From a virus: a stretch of 28,115 bases of DNA. Made by a program: the position numbers and the translations under genes. Where the stretch lies: positions 1 through 28,115 of IMG/VR virus record IMGVR_UViG_3300025687_000237. One strand, given 5' to 3'. This document shows, one piece after another, positions 1 to 5,029 of this stretch. The notes under the pieces were generated by a model. That model saw only the letters and a program-made list of their open reading frames with translations, did no database searches and was not told the origin of the DNA. Each line of letters starts with the position of its first letter. The stretch's first letter is position 1.

Positions 1-378
1 CGTAGTGCTGGTGACGTCGCTAAAGCGATTGCTTGCGGGGCTGATACGGTGATGATTGGTTCTATGTTTGCTGGCACGCAGGAAAGTCCTGGAGATGTTT
101 ACCAAGATGAGAAGATGTATATGTACAAGGTGTACAGAGGCTCAGCATCATTTGAAGCAAAGAGGGCAAGGGGCGAATATAAGAACGTAGAGGGTGAAAC
201 AATGCGAGTGCCTTACCGCGGCCCTGTGAGCAGGGTTATTGGTAGACTTGAAGATGGTCTACGCAGTGCCATGGCATACACAAATGCGAAGACTATTATT
301 CAGTACCAAGCAAAGGCACGGTTGGTAAGAATTACTCAGCCCGGATTAATTGAGTCACACCCCCATGGAAAAATTTAA
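1..378 (+). CDS. guaB: IMP dehydrogenase (GuaB), C-terminal 125 residues; 5' end outside the window
   Basis: The reading frame is open from base 1. It encodes the end of the IMPDH/GMPR TIM barrel: SAGDVAKAIACGADTVMIGS is the phosphate-binding loop region, followed by FAGTQESPGD. The end, with RVPYRGPVSRVIGRLEDGLR, AMAYTNAKTI and a terminal VRITQPGLIESHPHGKI, matches IMP dehydrogenase better than GMP reductase, which lacks the ESHPH tail. The enzyme converts IMP to XMP with NAD+, the rate-limiting step of guanine nucleotide synthesis, so a phage copy would support nucleotide supply during replication. The catalytic cysteine loop and any CBS domains lie upstream and cannot be assessed. The next gene starts 11 bases after the stop, suggesting co-transcription. 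Confidence 0.88.
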   Translation, partial: RSAGDVAKAIACGADTVMIGSMFAGTQESPGDVYQDEKMYMYKVYRGSASFEAKRARGEYKNVEGETMRVPYRGPVSRVIGRLEDGLRSAMAYTNAKTIIQYQAKARLVRITQPGLIESHPHGKI

Positions 379-389
379 AGGGTTAGGTT

Positions 390-638
390 ATGGAATTAAT
401 TTATTTAGTATTAGGTTCAGTATTCCTAGTAATCGTTGTGGGAGCAGCCTTGGGGCTGGCCCTTAATAAACAAGAAGTCGAAATTAACGCACACATCAGA
501 GAGCTATATTTTATGTTAAATAAAAATGCTGAAAATGACTTAAAAAGTTTTGACATCGCGATGCGTGCCATAGAAGAAGAAACGGCTGAAAGAAAAGCAG
601 CTATAAAAAAACTGCAGGAAAAACTTGCAAAACTATAG
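390..638 (+). CDS. Small membrane-anchored coiled-coil protein, unknown function
   Basis: An 82-residue protein with an N-terminal hydrophobic segment (about residues 4-25, LIYLVLGSVFLVIVVGAALG) that should be a single membrane anchor. A charged, mostly helical tail follows; its last 30 residues (AMRAIEEETAERKAAIKKL) look like a coiled coil. It resembles small phage inner-membrane proteins in general layout, but I recognise no family. A purine-rich AAAGGG lies upstream with suitable spacing. It sits directly behind guaB in the same direction. The gene appears real from its position and composition; no function can be assigned. Confidence 0.6.
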   Translation: MELIYLVLGSVFLVIVVGAALGLALNKQEVEINAHIRELYFMLNKNAENDLKSFDIAMRAIEEETAERKAAIKKLQEKLAKL

Positions 639-653
639 AAAATACTCTATAAT
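625..653 (+). promoter_or_regulatory. Promoter TTGCAA-N17-TATAAT with AACCAATA leader
   Basis: TTGCAA at 625-630, a 17-base spacer and a perfect TATAAT at 648-653 form a sigma70-like promoter. It overlaps the end of the preceding gene. The short leader contains AACCAATA at 665-672, 7 bases before the ATG at 680, and no clear Shine-Dalgarno site. The same hexamers, same spacer length and same leader octamer recur at 24095-24147, so the match is unlikely to be chance. Confidence 0.75.
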
Positions 654-679
654 ATATCTGAATCAACCAATACAATATC

Positions 680-940
680 ATGGGCATACATAAAAAGAGC
701 CTAACTGAACAAGATTTCATGAGAGCTCAGTGGTGGGTTGCCCGTTACTCGGAAGAGCTAGACTTCGACCCATCATTGCACACAGAGTTTATGACTACCT
801 ATTTACATGTTAGGGCTATAGAGAGAGTTGCCGACGCATTGAATAATGTGGCGTTAGCTATCAGCGAGGGAAAGAAGCCTGAGAAGGAAGTTATTAATAA
901 GCGTAGTCAGTACTCGGAAGCAATACCTAGGACTAGGTAA
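680..940 (+). CDS. Hypothetical protein, 86 residues
   Basis: Not recognised. The protein is mostly charged, with a central helical stretch (VRAIERVADALNNVALAISE) and a basic tail. The ATG at 680 is preceded by the promoter-leader module rather than by a Shine-Dalgarno site, so translation may start on a short leader of about 20 bases. The following gene begins 4 bases after the stop (start at 944), implying a shared transcript. No membrane segment or known catalytic motif is visible. Confidence 0.6.
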   Translation: MGIHKKSLTEQDFMRAQWWVARYSEELDFDPSLHTEFMTTYLHVRAIERVADALNNVALAISEGKKPEKEVINKRSQYSEAIPRTR

Positions 941-943
941 AGC

Positions 944-1357
944 ATGGCTAAGCAAACAAAGGAAACTGGTACCATAACAGAAATCAGATTTCAGTTAGCT
1001 TGTCTGGAAAAAGGCGCAGTGGTACTAGAGCCTTTGGGAGATTACGCTCCATACGATTGTGTAGTACAGCCGGATTACAATAAAGCAGAATTTTTTAGAG
1101 TGCAAGTAAAAACTGCAATTAAAGCATCTAAGAATAGCTATAAGATTAATACCTCTAGAAGGCTGCGCAGGAGCGGAGAAAAGTCAGCTGAAACTGTTTT
1201 ATACAGAGAAGACGAGATTGATTTTTTTGCAACAGAAATTAATGATTGTTGGTATATAATTCCTTTTACGGATAAACCCCAGTTATACGTCAACCCTGTA
1301 TCTGAAGAAAAGAACTTAGACGAATACAAAGATGCTTGGCATCTACTAAAACTTTAA
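944..1357 (+). CDS. PD-(D/E)XK endonuclease-like protein (group I intron homing endonuclease fold family)
   Basis: The 137-residue protein has the arrangement of the small PD-(D/E)XK family that includes the group I intron endonuclease I-Ssp6803I. An early glutamate lies in GTITEIRFQLACLEKG, then LEPLGDYAPYDCVV supplies the aspartate, and about 25 residues later FRVQVKTA supplies the (Q)xK motif. Members cut DNA with Mg2+; some are homing enzymes and others are of unknown role. It stands free, not inside an intron, but lies about 2 kb upstream of the group I intron in tRNA-Leu(UAA), which has no ORF of its own. That it once mobilised the intron is inference. It follows the 680-940 gene by 3 bases and precedes another gene by 10, so it is part of an operon. 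Family call moderately sure, role unproven. Confidence 0.6.
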   Translation: MAKQTKETGTITEIRFQLACLEKGAVVLEPLGDYAPYDCVVQPDYNKAEFFRVQVKTAIKASKNSYKINTSRRLRRSGEKSAETVLYREDEIDFFATEINDCWYIIPFTDKPQLYVNPVSEEKNLDEYKDAWHLLKL

Positions 1358-1367
1358 AGGAAGTGTA

Positions 1368-1793
1368 ATGCAAGAAAACGGACCGGACCCAGCAGTATTT
1401 TTATTGATGCCTTTGACCGAGAAGCACGTTGAATGGTTTCCCAGGTTTAGGGGAGTATTTCTAGAAGACCCGGAACACCCCGAATTTAATGGGAAGCTTC
1501 AAATTTTAACCAGGGCGAGGAGCTCTGATTATGAAAAGCACGTTGAAATTGTAAAGGAACATCCAAACTACGTTGATATGTATGAGGACGTAGAGAATGA
1601 TTTCTTGACATTTGTCTTAGATATTCCAGAAGCATTTAAAGAGGACGTACATAAGATGCTAAACGGACAGCTTGAGGACACTAGCCCTGAATATCAGGCA
1701 GCTTGTAAGAAGACATTTGGGGATACGCCGCAGATTGTGGCAATGCTGGAGTTGTGGTTTAACCCACCACAGGAAGAACATAATATAGGATGA
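1368..1793 (+). CDS. Hypothetical protein, 141 residues
   Basis: No recognised family. The protein is acidic and soluble, with no membrane segment. Start at 1368 is supported by AAAGGAAG just upstream. It contains FLLMPLTEKHVEWFPRFRG near the N-terminus and an aromatic C-terminus with ELWFNPPQEEH. It is co-directional with and 10 bases behind the PD-(D/E)XK-like gene. The stop is followed by a small hairpin at 1803-1818. Confidence 0.6.
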   Translation: MQENGPDPAVFLLMPLTEKHVEWFPRFRGVFLEDPEHPEFNGKLQILTRARSSDYEKHVEIVKEHPNYVDMYEDVENDFLTFVLDIPEAFKEDVHKMLNGQLEDTSPEYQAACKKTFGDTPQIVAMLELWFNPPQEEHNIG

Positions 1794-1802
1794 GGCTGTT
1801 AA

Positions 1803-1818
1803 CCCGCCAGTTGGCGGG
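1803..1818 (+). other. Intergenic hairpin, CCCGCC/GGCGGG
   Basis: A perfect 6-base-pair stem with a 4-base loop (7 bp if the loop closes to 2) sits in the 42-base gap between two genes. No run of T follows, so it is not a convincing intrinsic terminator. It could be a processing or stability element. Confidence 0.4.
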
Positions 1819-1835
1819 CTACCGCCCTTTAGCTT

Positions 1836-2141
1836 ATGGTTTTAACTTCACAATTTAATAGTATATTAGAAGAATTATCAACTGAGCGTAGCGTAGTAGT
1901 TTTGGCGTTAGTGCACATGTGTATACAATTAGGAATGAATGCAGGCACATATAAAGATAATTCTGCTAATCACAACTGGAAAGATATGGTTATGATAGAT
2001 CTACCTACCGGACAAGTATCTTGGCATATTCATAAAAATGATTGGCATTTATTTGAGGGGTTACAAAAATATGATGGTAGGTGGGATGGTCATGACAAAG
2101 CAGAGCGCGAGTATAGAATTAAGCAACTAACCAAAAAATAA
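1836..2141 (+). CDS. Hypothetical protein with SWHI...WDGH motif
   Basis: A 101-residue soluble protein. The C-terminal half, GQVSWHIHKNDWHLFEGL followed by YDGRWDGH and a charged helix, has the pattern of a small phage/bacterial family with conserved WH, LF and WDGH residues, whose function I do not know. The conserved His, Asp and Trp residues could bind a ligand or metal, but that is a guess. The next gene starts 3 bases after the stop, so the two are likely co-translated. No Shine-Dalgarno site is obvious before this ATG. Confidence 0.6.
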   Translation: MVLTSQFNSILEELSTERSVVVLALVHMCIQLGMNAGTYKDNSANHNWKDMVMIDLPTGQVSWHIHKNDWHLFEGLQKYDGRWDGHDKAEREYRIKQLTKK

Positions 2142-2143
2142 CG

Positions 2144-2371
2144 ATGGCTCGAACAGTGACACTGGTTCCCGACTGGGAAGAAATTAAAAAGGTTAATGCA
2201 GCATACCCACCCAAGTTTATTGCTGTGCACGATCATTGGATTGGCTTCCATGACACGGAGCCGACCTTTAATGAAAAAAGCAACGAATGGGAACCTCGCC
2301 CATATGTGGCTTTTAATATACCAGCAGGGTTTTACTCAAAAGTACCAACTTTGATACCAGTACCAAAATAA
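2144..2371 (+). CDS. Hypothetical protein, 75 residues
   Basis: A small soluble protein rich in aromatic and proline residues (PPKFIAVHDHWIGFHD, RPYVAFNIPAGFYSKVP). No known domain is visible. It is closely coupled to the preceding gene and is the last member of the AT-rich cluster before the GC-rich hairpin region. An A/T-rich stretch with short A and T runs follows the stop at 2371. Confidence 0.55.
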   Translation: MARTVTLVPDWEEIKKVNAAYPPKFIAVHDHWIGFHDTEPTFNEKSNEWEPRPYVAFNIPAGFYSKVPTLIPVPK

Positions 2372-2412
2372 AAAAAATAATCTTTTTTAAGGTATAAGAA
2401 ATATGTAAGCAA

Positions 2413-2936
2413 GGGCGTACTATGGTTGTACGCCCAGAAAAATTGGCCCATCTGGGCCAAAGGAGGACACATGTTTTTCAAGAAGACAAAGACCCATGGT
2501 GAAAACCCCGACTTCGTGCAGAGTCACAACCTCCAACCCCGCCTCTATGAGGCGGGGGGAGAGGTGTACCTCACACTGTGGACCCGGAAGGGTCCACAGG
2601 ACTACGCACCGCACATTGCGGTGCGTGTCGCTGGGATCGAGACGGCAGCCGCACGTCGTGCGGCGGAATGGTACCAGAGCGGCCGCCAGTGGCGTAATCT
2701 CTGGCTGGAAGGCCTCGAGGTCTGCGAAGACCTCAAGGCCTTCCTGGAGGCATCCTCCTCCGGAGAGGAGGACGGTGGGGACGACCCCACCGGTGTGGCC
2801 GGCAAAGGCCGGCCGGCGGCGAAGGCCGCCGAGTTTCCCAAGGGTGTCACCCTTGGGGACTTCGAGGAACGCAAGTTTGCGTTCCTCGATGAGGAACGCT
2901 GGTAGCCTGAGAGGGAGGGGACTTAAGTCCCCTCCC
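2413..2936 (+). repeat. Array of about 15 consecutive perfect or near-perfect stem-loops
   Basis: Read directly from the sequence, as left arm / right arm: 2413-2420/2428-2435; 2443-2449/2454-2460; 2537-2545/2549-2557 (9 bp); 2561-2564/2569-2572; 2576-2585/2590-2599 (10 bp, GGAA loop); 2604-2613/2617-2626 (10 bp); 2648-2654/2658-2664; 2684-2687/2691-2694; 2707-2715/2736-2744 continuing into 2717-2723/2728-2734 (16 bp with one mismatch, GCGA loop); 2753-2760/2765-2772; 2773-2780/2785-2792; 2797-2803/2808-2814; 2815-2820/2825-2830; 2837-2845/2849-2857 (9 bp); 2862-2873/2878-2889 (12 bp in the sequence); 2913-2922/2927-2936 (10 bp). Each has its own sequence, so this is not a copied repeat. Loops are 3-5 bases in most, two of them GNRA type. 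Most lie inside the coding sequence 2471-2905, with gaps of 0-21 bases after the first 66. Confidence 0.9.
2471..2905 (+). CDS. Hairpin-packed GC-rich gene, protein of unknown function (144 residues)
   Basis: The start at 2471 is chosen because a perfect AAAGGAGGAC lies at 2459-2468, right before the ATG. The frame also stays open upstream to 2426, but that start has no ribosome site. The protein begins MFFKKTKTHGENPDF, then has a protein-like middle (GGEVYLTLWTRKGPQDYAPH, then AVRVAGIETAAARRAAEWYQ), an acidic Gly/Ser/Asp linker (SSSGEEDGGDDPTG) and a charged tail ending FLDEERW. No family recognised. GC content and codon choice (CTG, GCC, CGC, ACC) differ sharply from the AT-rich neighbours, a sign of foreign origin or of selection on RNA structure. 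Nearly the whole coding sequence folds into successive local stem-loops. Other frames are also open through this block, so coding status rests on the strong ribosome site and the plausible protein sequence. It could instead be a structured RNA with an incidental frame. Confidence 0.6.
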   Translation: MFFKKTKTHGENPDFVQSHNLQPRLYEAGGEVYLTLWTRKGPQDYAPHIAVRVAGIETAAARRAAEWYQSGRQWRNLWLEGLEVCEDLKAFLEASSSGEEDGGDDPTGVAGKGRPAAKAAEFPKGVTLGDFEERKFAFLDEERW

Positions 2937-2962
2937 ATTCTTGTTTGATTAAGTTTTTTATA
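2913..2962 (+). terminator. Probable intrinsic terminator of the hairpin gene
   Basis: A 10-base-pair perfect stem GGGAGGGGAC/GTCCCCTCCC with a TTAA loop begins 7 bases after the stop codon. It is followed by T-rich sequence, with a clear T run only about 16-20 bases on. Terminator function is likely but not textbook. Confidence 0.55.
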
Positions 2963-3009
2963 TTATTAAGAGCTGCAAAAAAAATGAGACAAAAAGGAAA
3001 CTTAAACTA

Positions 3010-3168
3010 ATGGAACCTGAACTAAATTTTGGTGATCTTAACATTACCTGTTTCAGGGACAGTAAAGGAAGAGTTGATGTCGATATTTATAGTACAGACG
3101 CCTTTGGCAATGAACAGCTGGCAACTTCTTTATCTAAAGAAGATGCAATTAAGTTGATTAACTTTTAA
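3010..3168 (+). CDS. Small hypothetical protein, 52 residues
   Basis: An open frame of 52 codons starting MEPELNFGDLNIT and ending EDAIKLINF. An AAGGAAA ribosome site lies 9 bases before the ATG. Base composition is that of the AT-rich phage background, unlike the GC-rich gene before it. The sequence (VDVDIYSTDAFGNEQLATSL) alternates hydrophobic and polar residues as in a small beta-rich fold. No family recognised. It is the last gene before the tRNA cluster. Confidence 0.55.
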   Translation: MEPELNFGDLNITCFRDSKGRVDVDIYSTDAFGNEQLATSLSKEDAIKLINF

Positions 3169-3261
3169 AAAAAACATTCGGAATATAAACAGGTGACCTT
3201 GTAGACCTAAGCGGTATCTGAAAAAAGATACACCTAGCGTAAGAACTCATCAGAAAAATTT

Positions 3262-3336
3262 GGGGCCATAGCACGGTCTGGTGAGTGCAGGAGTCTTATA
3301 AACTCAAGGTCGTGGGTTCAAATCCCACTGGCCCCA
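3262..3336 (+). tRNA. tRNA-Ile (anticodon UAU)
   Basis: Acceptor stem GGGGCCA/TGGCCCC, D stem GCAC/GTGC, anticodon stem-loop at 3290-3306 with loop CTTATAA, T stem GTGGG/CCCAC with loop TTCAAAT, discriminator A. The anticodon is TAT at 3297-3299, reading AUA. The first anticodon-stem pair (G-A) is mismatched. CCA is not encoded. Most bacteria and phages read AUA with a CAU anticodon modified to lysidine, so a UAU anticodon is unusual. Confidence 0.85.
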
Positions 3337-3339
3337 CTT

Positions 3340-3413
3340 GGGCGATTAGCTCAGTTGGTTAGAGCACTTGCTTTACACGCAAGGGGTCACTGGTTCGAGT
3401 CCAGTATTGCCCA
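3340..3413 (+). tRNA. tRNA-Val (anticodon UAC)
   Basis: Acceptor GGGCGAT/ATTGCCC, anticodon stem CTTGC/GCAAG with loop TTTACAC, T stem ACTGG/CCAGT, discriminator A. It begins 3 bases after tRNA-Ile, so the two are surely processed from one transcript. CCA is not encoded. Confidence 0.95.
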
Positions 3414-3422
3414 CATTTTTAA

Positions 3423-3783
3423 GCCCGGATGGTGGAATTGGTAGACACAGGAGACTTGCCTTACTTGCGCACTTGGGGGGTAAAAATCAAGAACGCAAGG
3501 TCGCGGGTGCGCTCTCTGAAAAGAGGGATGTAGAATGGCGTAAATTCAGGGAAGCCTTAACAGATAACGCTGATGGTAATCCTGAGCGAAGCCTTCTTTT
3601 GGAAAACAAGAAGGAACGTGCAGAGACTAGACACGCCACACCTAAAGCTAAGAAAAGCATAATATCTTAGATAAGGTGAAGGGATAGTCCAGACCACAAA
3701 CTCGAAAGAGGTAGCGAAAGCTATAGTTGGTACGAAAATCTCCTGACCGTAAGGTCGTGCGGGTTCAAGTCCCGCTCCGGGTA
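3423..3783 (+). tRNA. tRNA-Leu (anticodon UAA), interrupted by a group I intron
   Basis: Exon 1 is 3423-3457 and exon 2 is 3735-3783. Joined, they give acceptor GCCCGGA/TCCGGGT (first pair G-U), anticodon stem GGAGA/TCTCC with loop CTTAAAA (anticodon TAA), a long class II variable arm (GACC-GTAA-GGTC) and T stem GCGGG/CCCGC. The 277-base intron separates U34 from A35 of the anticodon, the same site as the well-known cyanobacterial and plastid tRNA-Leu(UAA) intron. Confidence 0.92.
3458..3734 (+). ncRNA. Group I intron in the tRNA-Leu(UAA) anticodon loop
   Basis: The upstream exon ends in U and the intron ends in G (3734), as group I introns require. The conserved core is readable: AATCCTGAGC at 3578-3587 (Q element), GTGCAGAGACTAGAC at 3618-3632 (R element) and AAGGGATAGTCCAG at 3679-3692 (S element). 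GACTA (3625-3629) pairs with TAGTC (3685-3689) as P7. Near the 3' end two small GAAA-capped hairpins (CTC-GAAA-GAG and TAGC-GAAA-GCTA) fit P9-type stems. Core sequence and insertion site resemble the subgroup IC3 introns of cyanobacterial tRNA-Leu. No endonuclease frame lies inside, so it is a minimal intron. Splicing should be self-catalysed with guanosine. Confidence 0.9.
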
Positions 3784-3846
3784 TTAACTGAAATCAGGGG
3801 CAGGTTTGCAGACCAGCCCTTCAACCATAACTGCAAGGAGGACGCA

Positions 3847-4116
3847 ATGGAAGAGATTAGTCAAGACCCCATGTATTTTGTCCTGCACAGCAGGTCACCC
3901 AAGGACACGTCCTTTTTCATCTATCAAGATGGACGAGACGTTGTCTGCATTGGAGAGTGCAGCACTGGCAAAATGGGCGTGACCCACGGTTGGTCACATG
4001 CAGAGGCACGTGAAATAGCCGACAGGCTACTCGTCCAGGAGGGACATGTTATGGCGACTGCCAACAGTCTGGCGCAGGTGTTCAGTCTGATGGAAGCGTT
4101 TGACAAAGTATTCTGA
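3847..4116 (+). CDS. Hypothetical protein inside the tRNA cluster, 89 residues
   Basis: The ATG at 3847 follows AAGGAGGAC (3835-3843), identical over nine bases to the ribosome site of the 2471 gene, so this start is preferred over any upstream frame. The protein (MEEISQDPMYFVLHSRSPKD, FFIYQDGRDVVCIGECSTGK, then a helical C-terminus) is not recognised. It is GC-richer than the phage background. Like the 2471 gene, though less densely, it contains a run of local hairpins, for example 3882-3894, 3901-3914, 3945-3962, 3979-3997 and 4056-4069. Lying between tRNA genes, with this composition, it looks like an acquired gene. Confidence 0.65.
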   Translation: MEEISQDPMYFVLHSRSPKDTSFFIYQDGRDVVCIGECSTGKMGVTHGWSHAEAREIADRLLVQEGHVMATANSLAQVFSLMEAFDKVF

Positions 4117-4137
4117 AAGTGGGGCGTTCAGTTAGTT

Positions 4138-4219
4138 CGCAGTTCCTAAGTGTCGGATGATGACCATCAACTCAAGCGCGCATTTGGTCATTACTACCTA
4201 TGACAAGGGGTAGTCTGCG
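4138..4219 (+). ncRNA. Candidate structured RNA (three-way junction) between a gene and tRNA-Thr
   Basis: In the 122-base gap, CGCAG (4138-4142) can pair with CTGCG (4215-4219), enclosing two hairpins: ATGACCA/TGGTCAT (4160-4166/4185-4191) and ACTACC/GGTAGT (4193-4198/4209-4214). The result is a plausible three-way junction just upstream of tRNA-Thr. It lacks tRNA consensus elements. It may be a small RNA, a decayed tRNA-like element or chance pairing. Confidence 0.3.
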
Positions 4220-4238
4220 TTCGTTTAACATTAAATTT

Positions 4239-4311
4239 GCCACTATAGCTCAATTGGCAGAGCAATGGTTTTGTAAACCATAGGTTGCGGGTTCGAGTCC
4301 CATTAGTGGCT
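4239..4311 (+). tRNA. tRNA-Thr (anticodon UGU)
   Basis: Acceptor GCCACTA/TAGTGGC, D arm GCTC...GAGC, anticodon stem ATGGT/ACCAT with loop TTTGTAA, T arm with TTCGAGT loop. It reads ACA. The base after the acceptor is T (discriminator), and CCA is not encoded. Confidence 0.93.
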
Positions 4312-4330
4312 ATTGTTTGTTCAGCTTATT

Positions 4331-4403
4331 CGGGATGTAGCTCAGTTGGTAGAGTGCTTGTTTTGGGAACAAGATGCCGCTGGTTCGAGTCCAGTCATCC
4401 CGA
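4331..4403 (+). tRNA. tRNA-Pro (anticodon UGG)
   Basis: Acceptor CGGGATG/CATCCCG, anticodon stem CTTGT/ACAAG with loop TTTGGGA, T stem CTGG/CCAG with loop TTCGAGT, discriminator A. It reads CCA codons. Confidence 0.94.
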
Positions 4404-4406
4404 TTT

Positions 4407-4479
4407 GACCGTATAGCTCAGCAGGTAGAGCACGTGCCTTTTAAGCATGTGGTCCTGGGTTCAAGTCCCAGTGCGGTCA
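4407..4479 (+). tRNA. tRNA-Lys (anticodon UUU)
   Basis: Acceptor GACCGTA/TGCGGTC, anticodon stem CGTGC/GCATG with loop CTTTTAA, T stem CTGGG/CCCAG, discriminator A. It begins 3 bases after tRNA-Pro. The following 94 bases (4480-4573) hold nothing I can identify. Confidence 0.94.
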
Positions 4480-4573
4480 TCACATCATCCGGAATGCCTC
4501 TCGAAGAAGCACAAATTTCCGATCTGAATTAACAGATATCAGCTGGACGACGGTTCAGAAGTGGATGTTAATT

Positions 4574-4647
4574 GCCTTGGTACGCAAATTGGTAAAGCGG
4601 CTTGGTTTAGGTCCAAGTGCATGAGGGTTCGAGTCCCTCCCGAGGTA
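4574..4647 (+). tRNA. tRNA with UAG anticodon (Leu, CUA) but class I architecture
   Basis: Acceptor GCCTTGG/CCGAGGT, short D stem CGC/GCG, anticodon stem CTTGG/CCAAG with loop TTTAGGT, five-base variable region TGCAT, T stem GAGGG/CCCTC, discriminator A. By the code it reads CUA leucine codons. Leucine tRNAs normally carry a long class II variable arm, which the tRNA-Leu(UAA) of this same cluster has and this one lacks. The amino acid it carries is therefore uncertain. Confidence 0.85.
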
Positions 4648-4651
4648 TTAC

Positions 4652-4725
4652 GGGGAATTAGCTCAGCTGGCTAGAGCGCCTGGTTTGCAACCAGGAGGTC
4701 GTGGGTTCGAGTCCCATATTCTCCA
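4652..4725 (+). tRNA. tRNA-Ala (anticodon UGC)
   Basis: Acceptor GGGGAAT/ATTCTCC, anticodon stem CCTGG/CCAGG with loop TTTGCAA, T arm GTGGG-TTCGAGT-CCCAT, discriminator A. It starts 4 bases after the UAG tRNA. Confidence 0.94.
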
Positions 4726-4736
4726 TATGGATTTCT

Positions 4737-4810
4737 GCCACCATAGCTCAATTGGATAGAGCACCGGTCTTCTAAACCGTAGGTTTCTGGTTCAAATCCA
4801 GATGGTGGTA
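4737..4810 (+). tRNA. tRNA-Arg (anticodon UCU)
   Basis: Acceptor GCCACCA/TGGTGGT (first pair G-U), followed by the usual T8-A9, D arm GCTC...GAGC, anticodon loop CTTCTAA with anticodon TCT reading AGA, T arm TCTGG-TTCAAAT-CCAGA, discriminator A. Its 3' end is duplicated at 5376-5404. Confidence 0.93.
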
Positions 4811-4849
4811 TTGGCTATGACAACGAAAAAAACTAAAAAAGGATGAAGC

Positions 4850-5029
4850 GTGAACGAGAAAGACAGGAGGGTGTTTAAGGCGTGGTACGACACGCTTGGC
4901 TGTTACATCGGAGAAGCTGTGCCACAACGGGAGGCATTCAGGCAGGTATGGCAAGCCTGCGAGCAACAGCGAAAGGAACGCATTGCCGAACTGGAGGCCG
5001 AGATCAAACGCCTAAAGGACGTCGCATGA
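4850..5029 (+). CDS. Small coiled-coil protein, GTG start (59 residues)
   Basis: The frame starts with GTG at 4850, preceded by AAAAAAGG; the nearby ATG at 4843 is in another frame and stops early. The protein (NEKDRRVFKAWYDTLGCYIG, then a charged helix ending IAELEAEIKRLKDVA) resembles small phage proteins with an aromatic N-terminal helix and a C-terminal coiled coil; function unknown. The stop overlaps the next start as ATGA. Codon use (CGC, CTG, GCC) is GC-richer than the phage core. The first 15 bases after the start recur at the start of the next gene. It is one of two genes between tRNA-Arg and the duplicated tRNA-Arg 3' end. Confidence 0.6.
   Translation: MNEKDRRVFKAWYDTLGCYIGEAVPQREAFRQVWQACEQQRKERIAELEAEIKRLKDVA

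Noticed and set aside
1803-1818. Intrinsic terminator after the 1368 gene
   Set aside because: The stem is good, but no T run follows; listed only as a hairpin.
2413-2936. CRISPR array
   Set aside because: The hairpins differ in sequence and length and there is no constant repeat or spacer.
2420-2938. Minus-strand frame of 172 codons opposite the hairpin gene
   Set aside because: Open by GC content and inverted-repeat symmetry; no ribosome site.
3368-3670. 100-codon frame across tRNA-Val and the tRNA-Leu intron
   Set aside because: It runs through tRNA sequence and the catalytic core of the group I intron and has no ribosome site.
4574-4647. Amber-suppressor tRNA
   Set aside because: The anticodon is UAG, which reads CUA; an amber suppressor would need CUA as anticodon.
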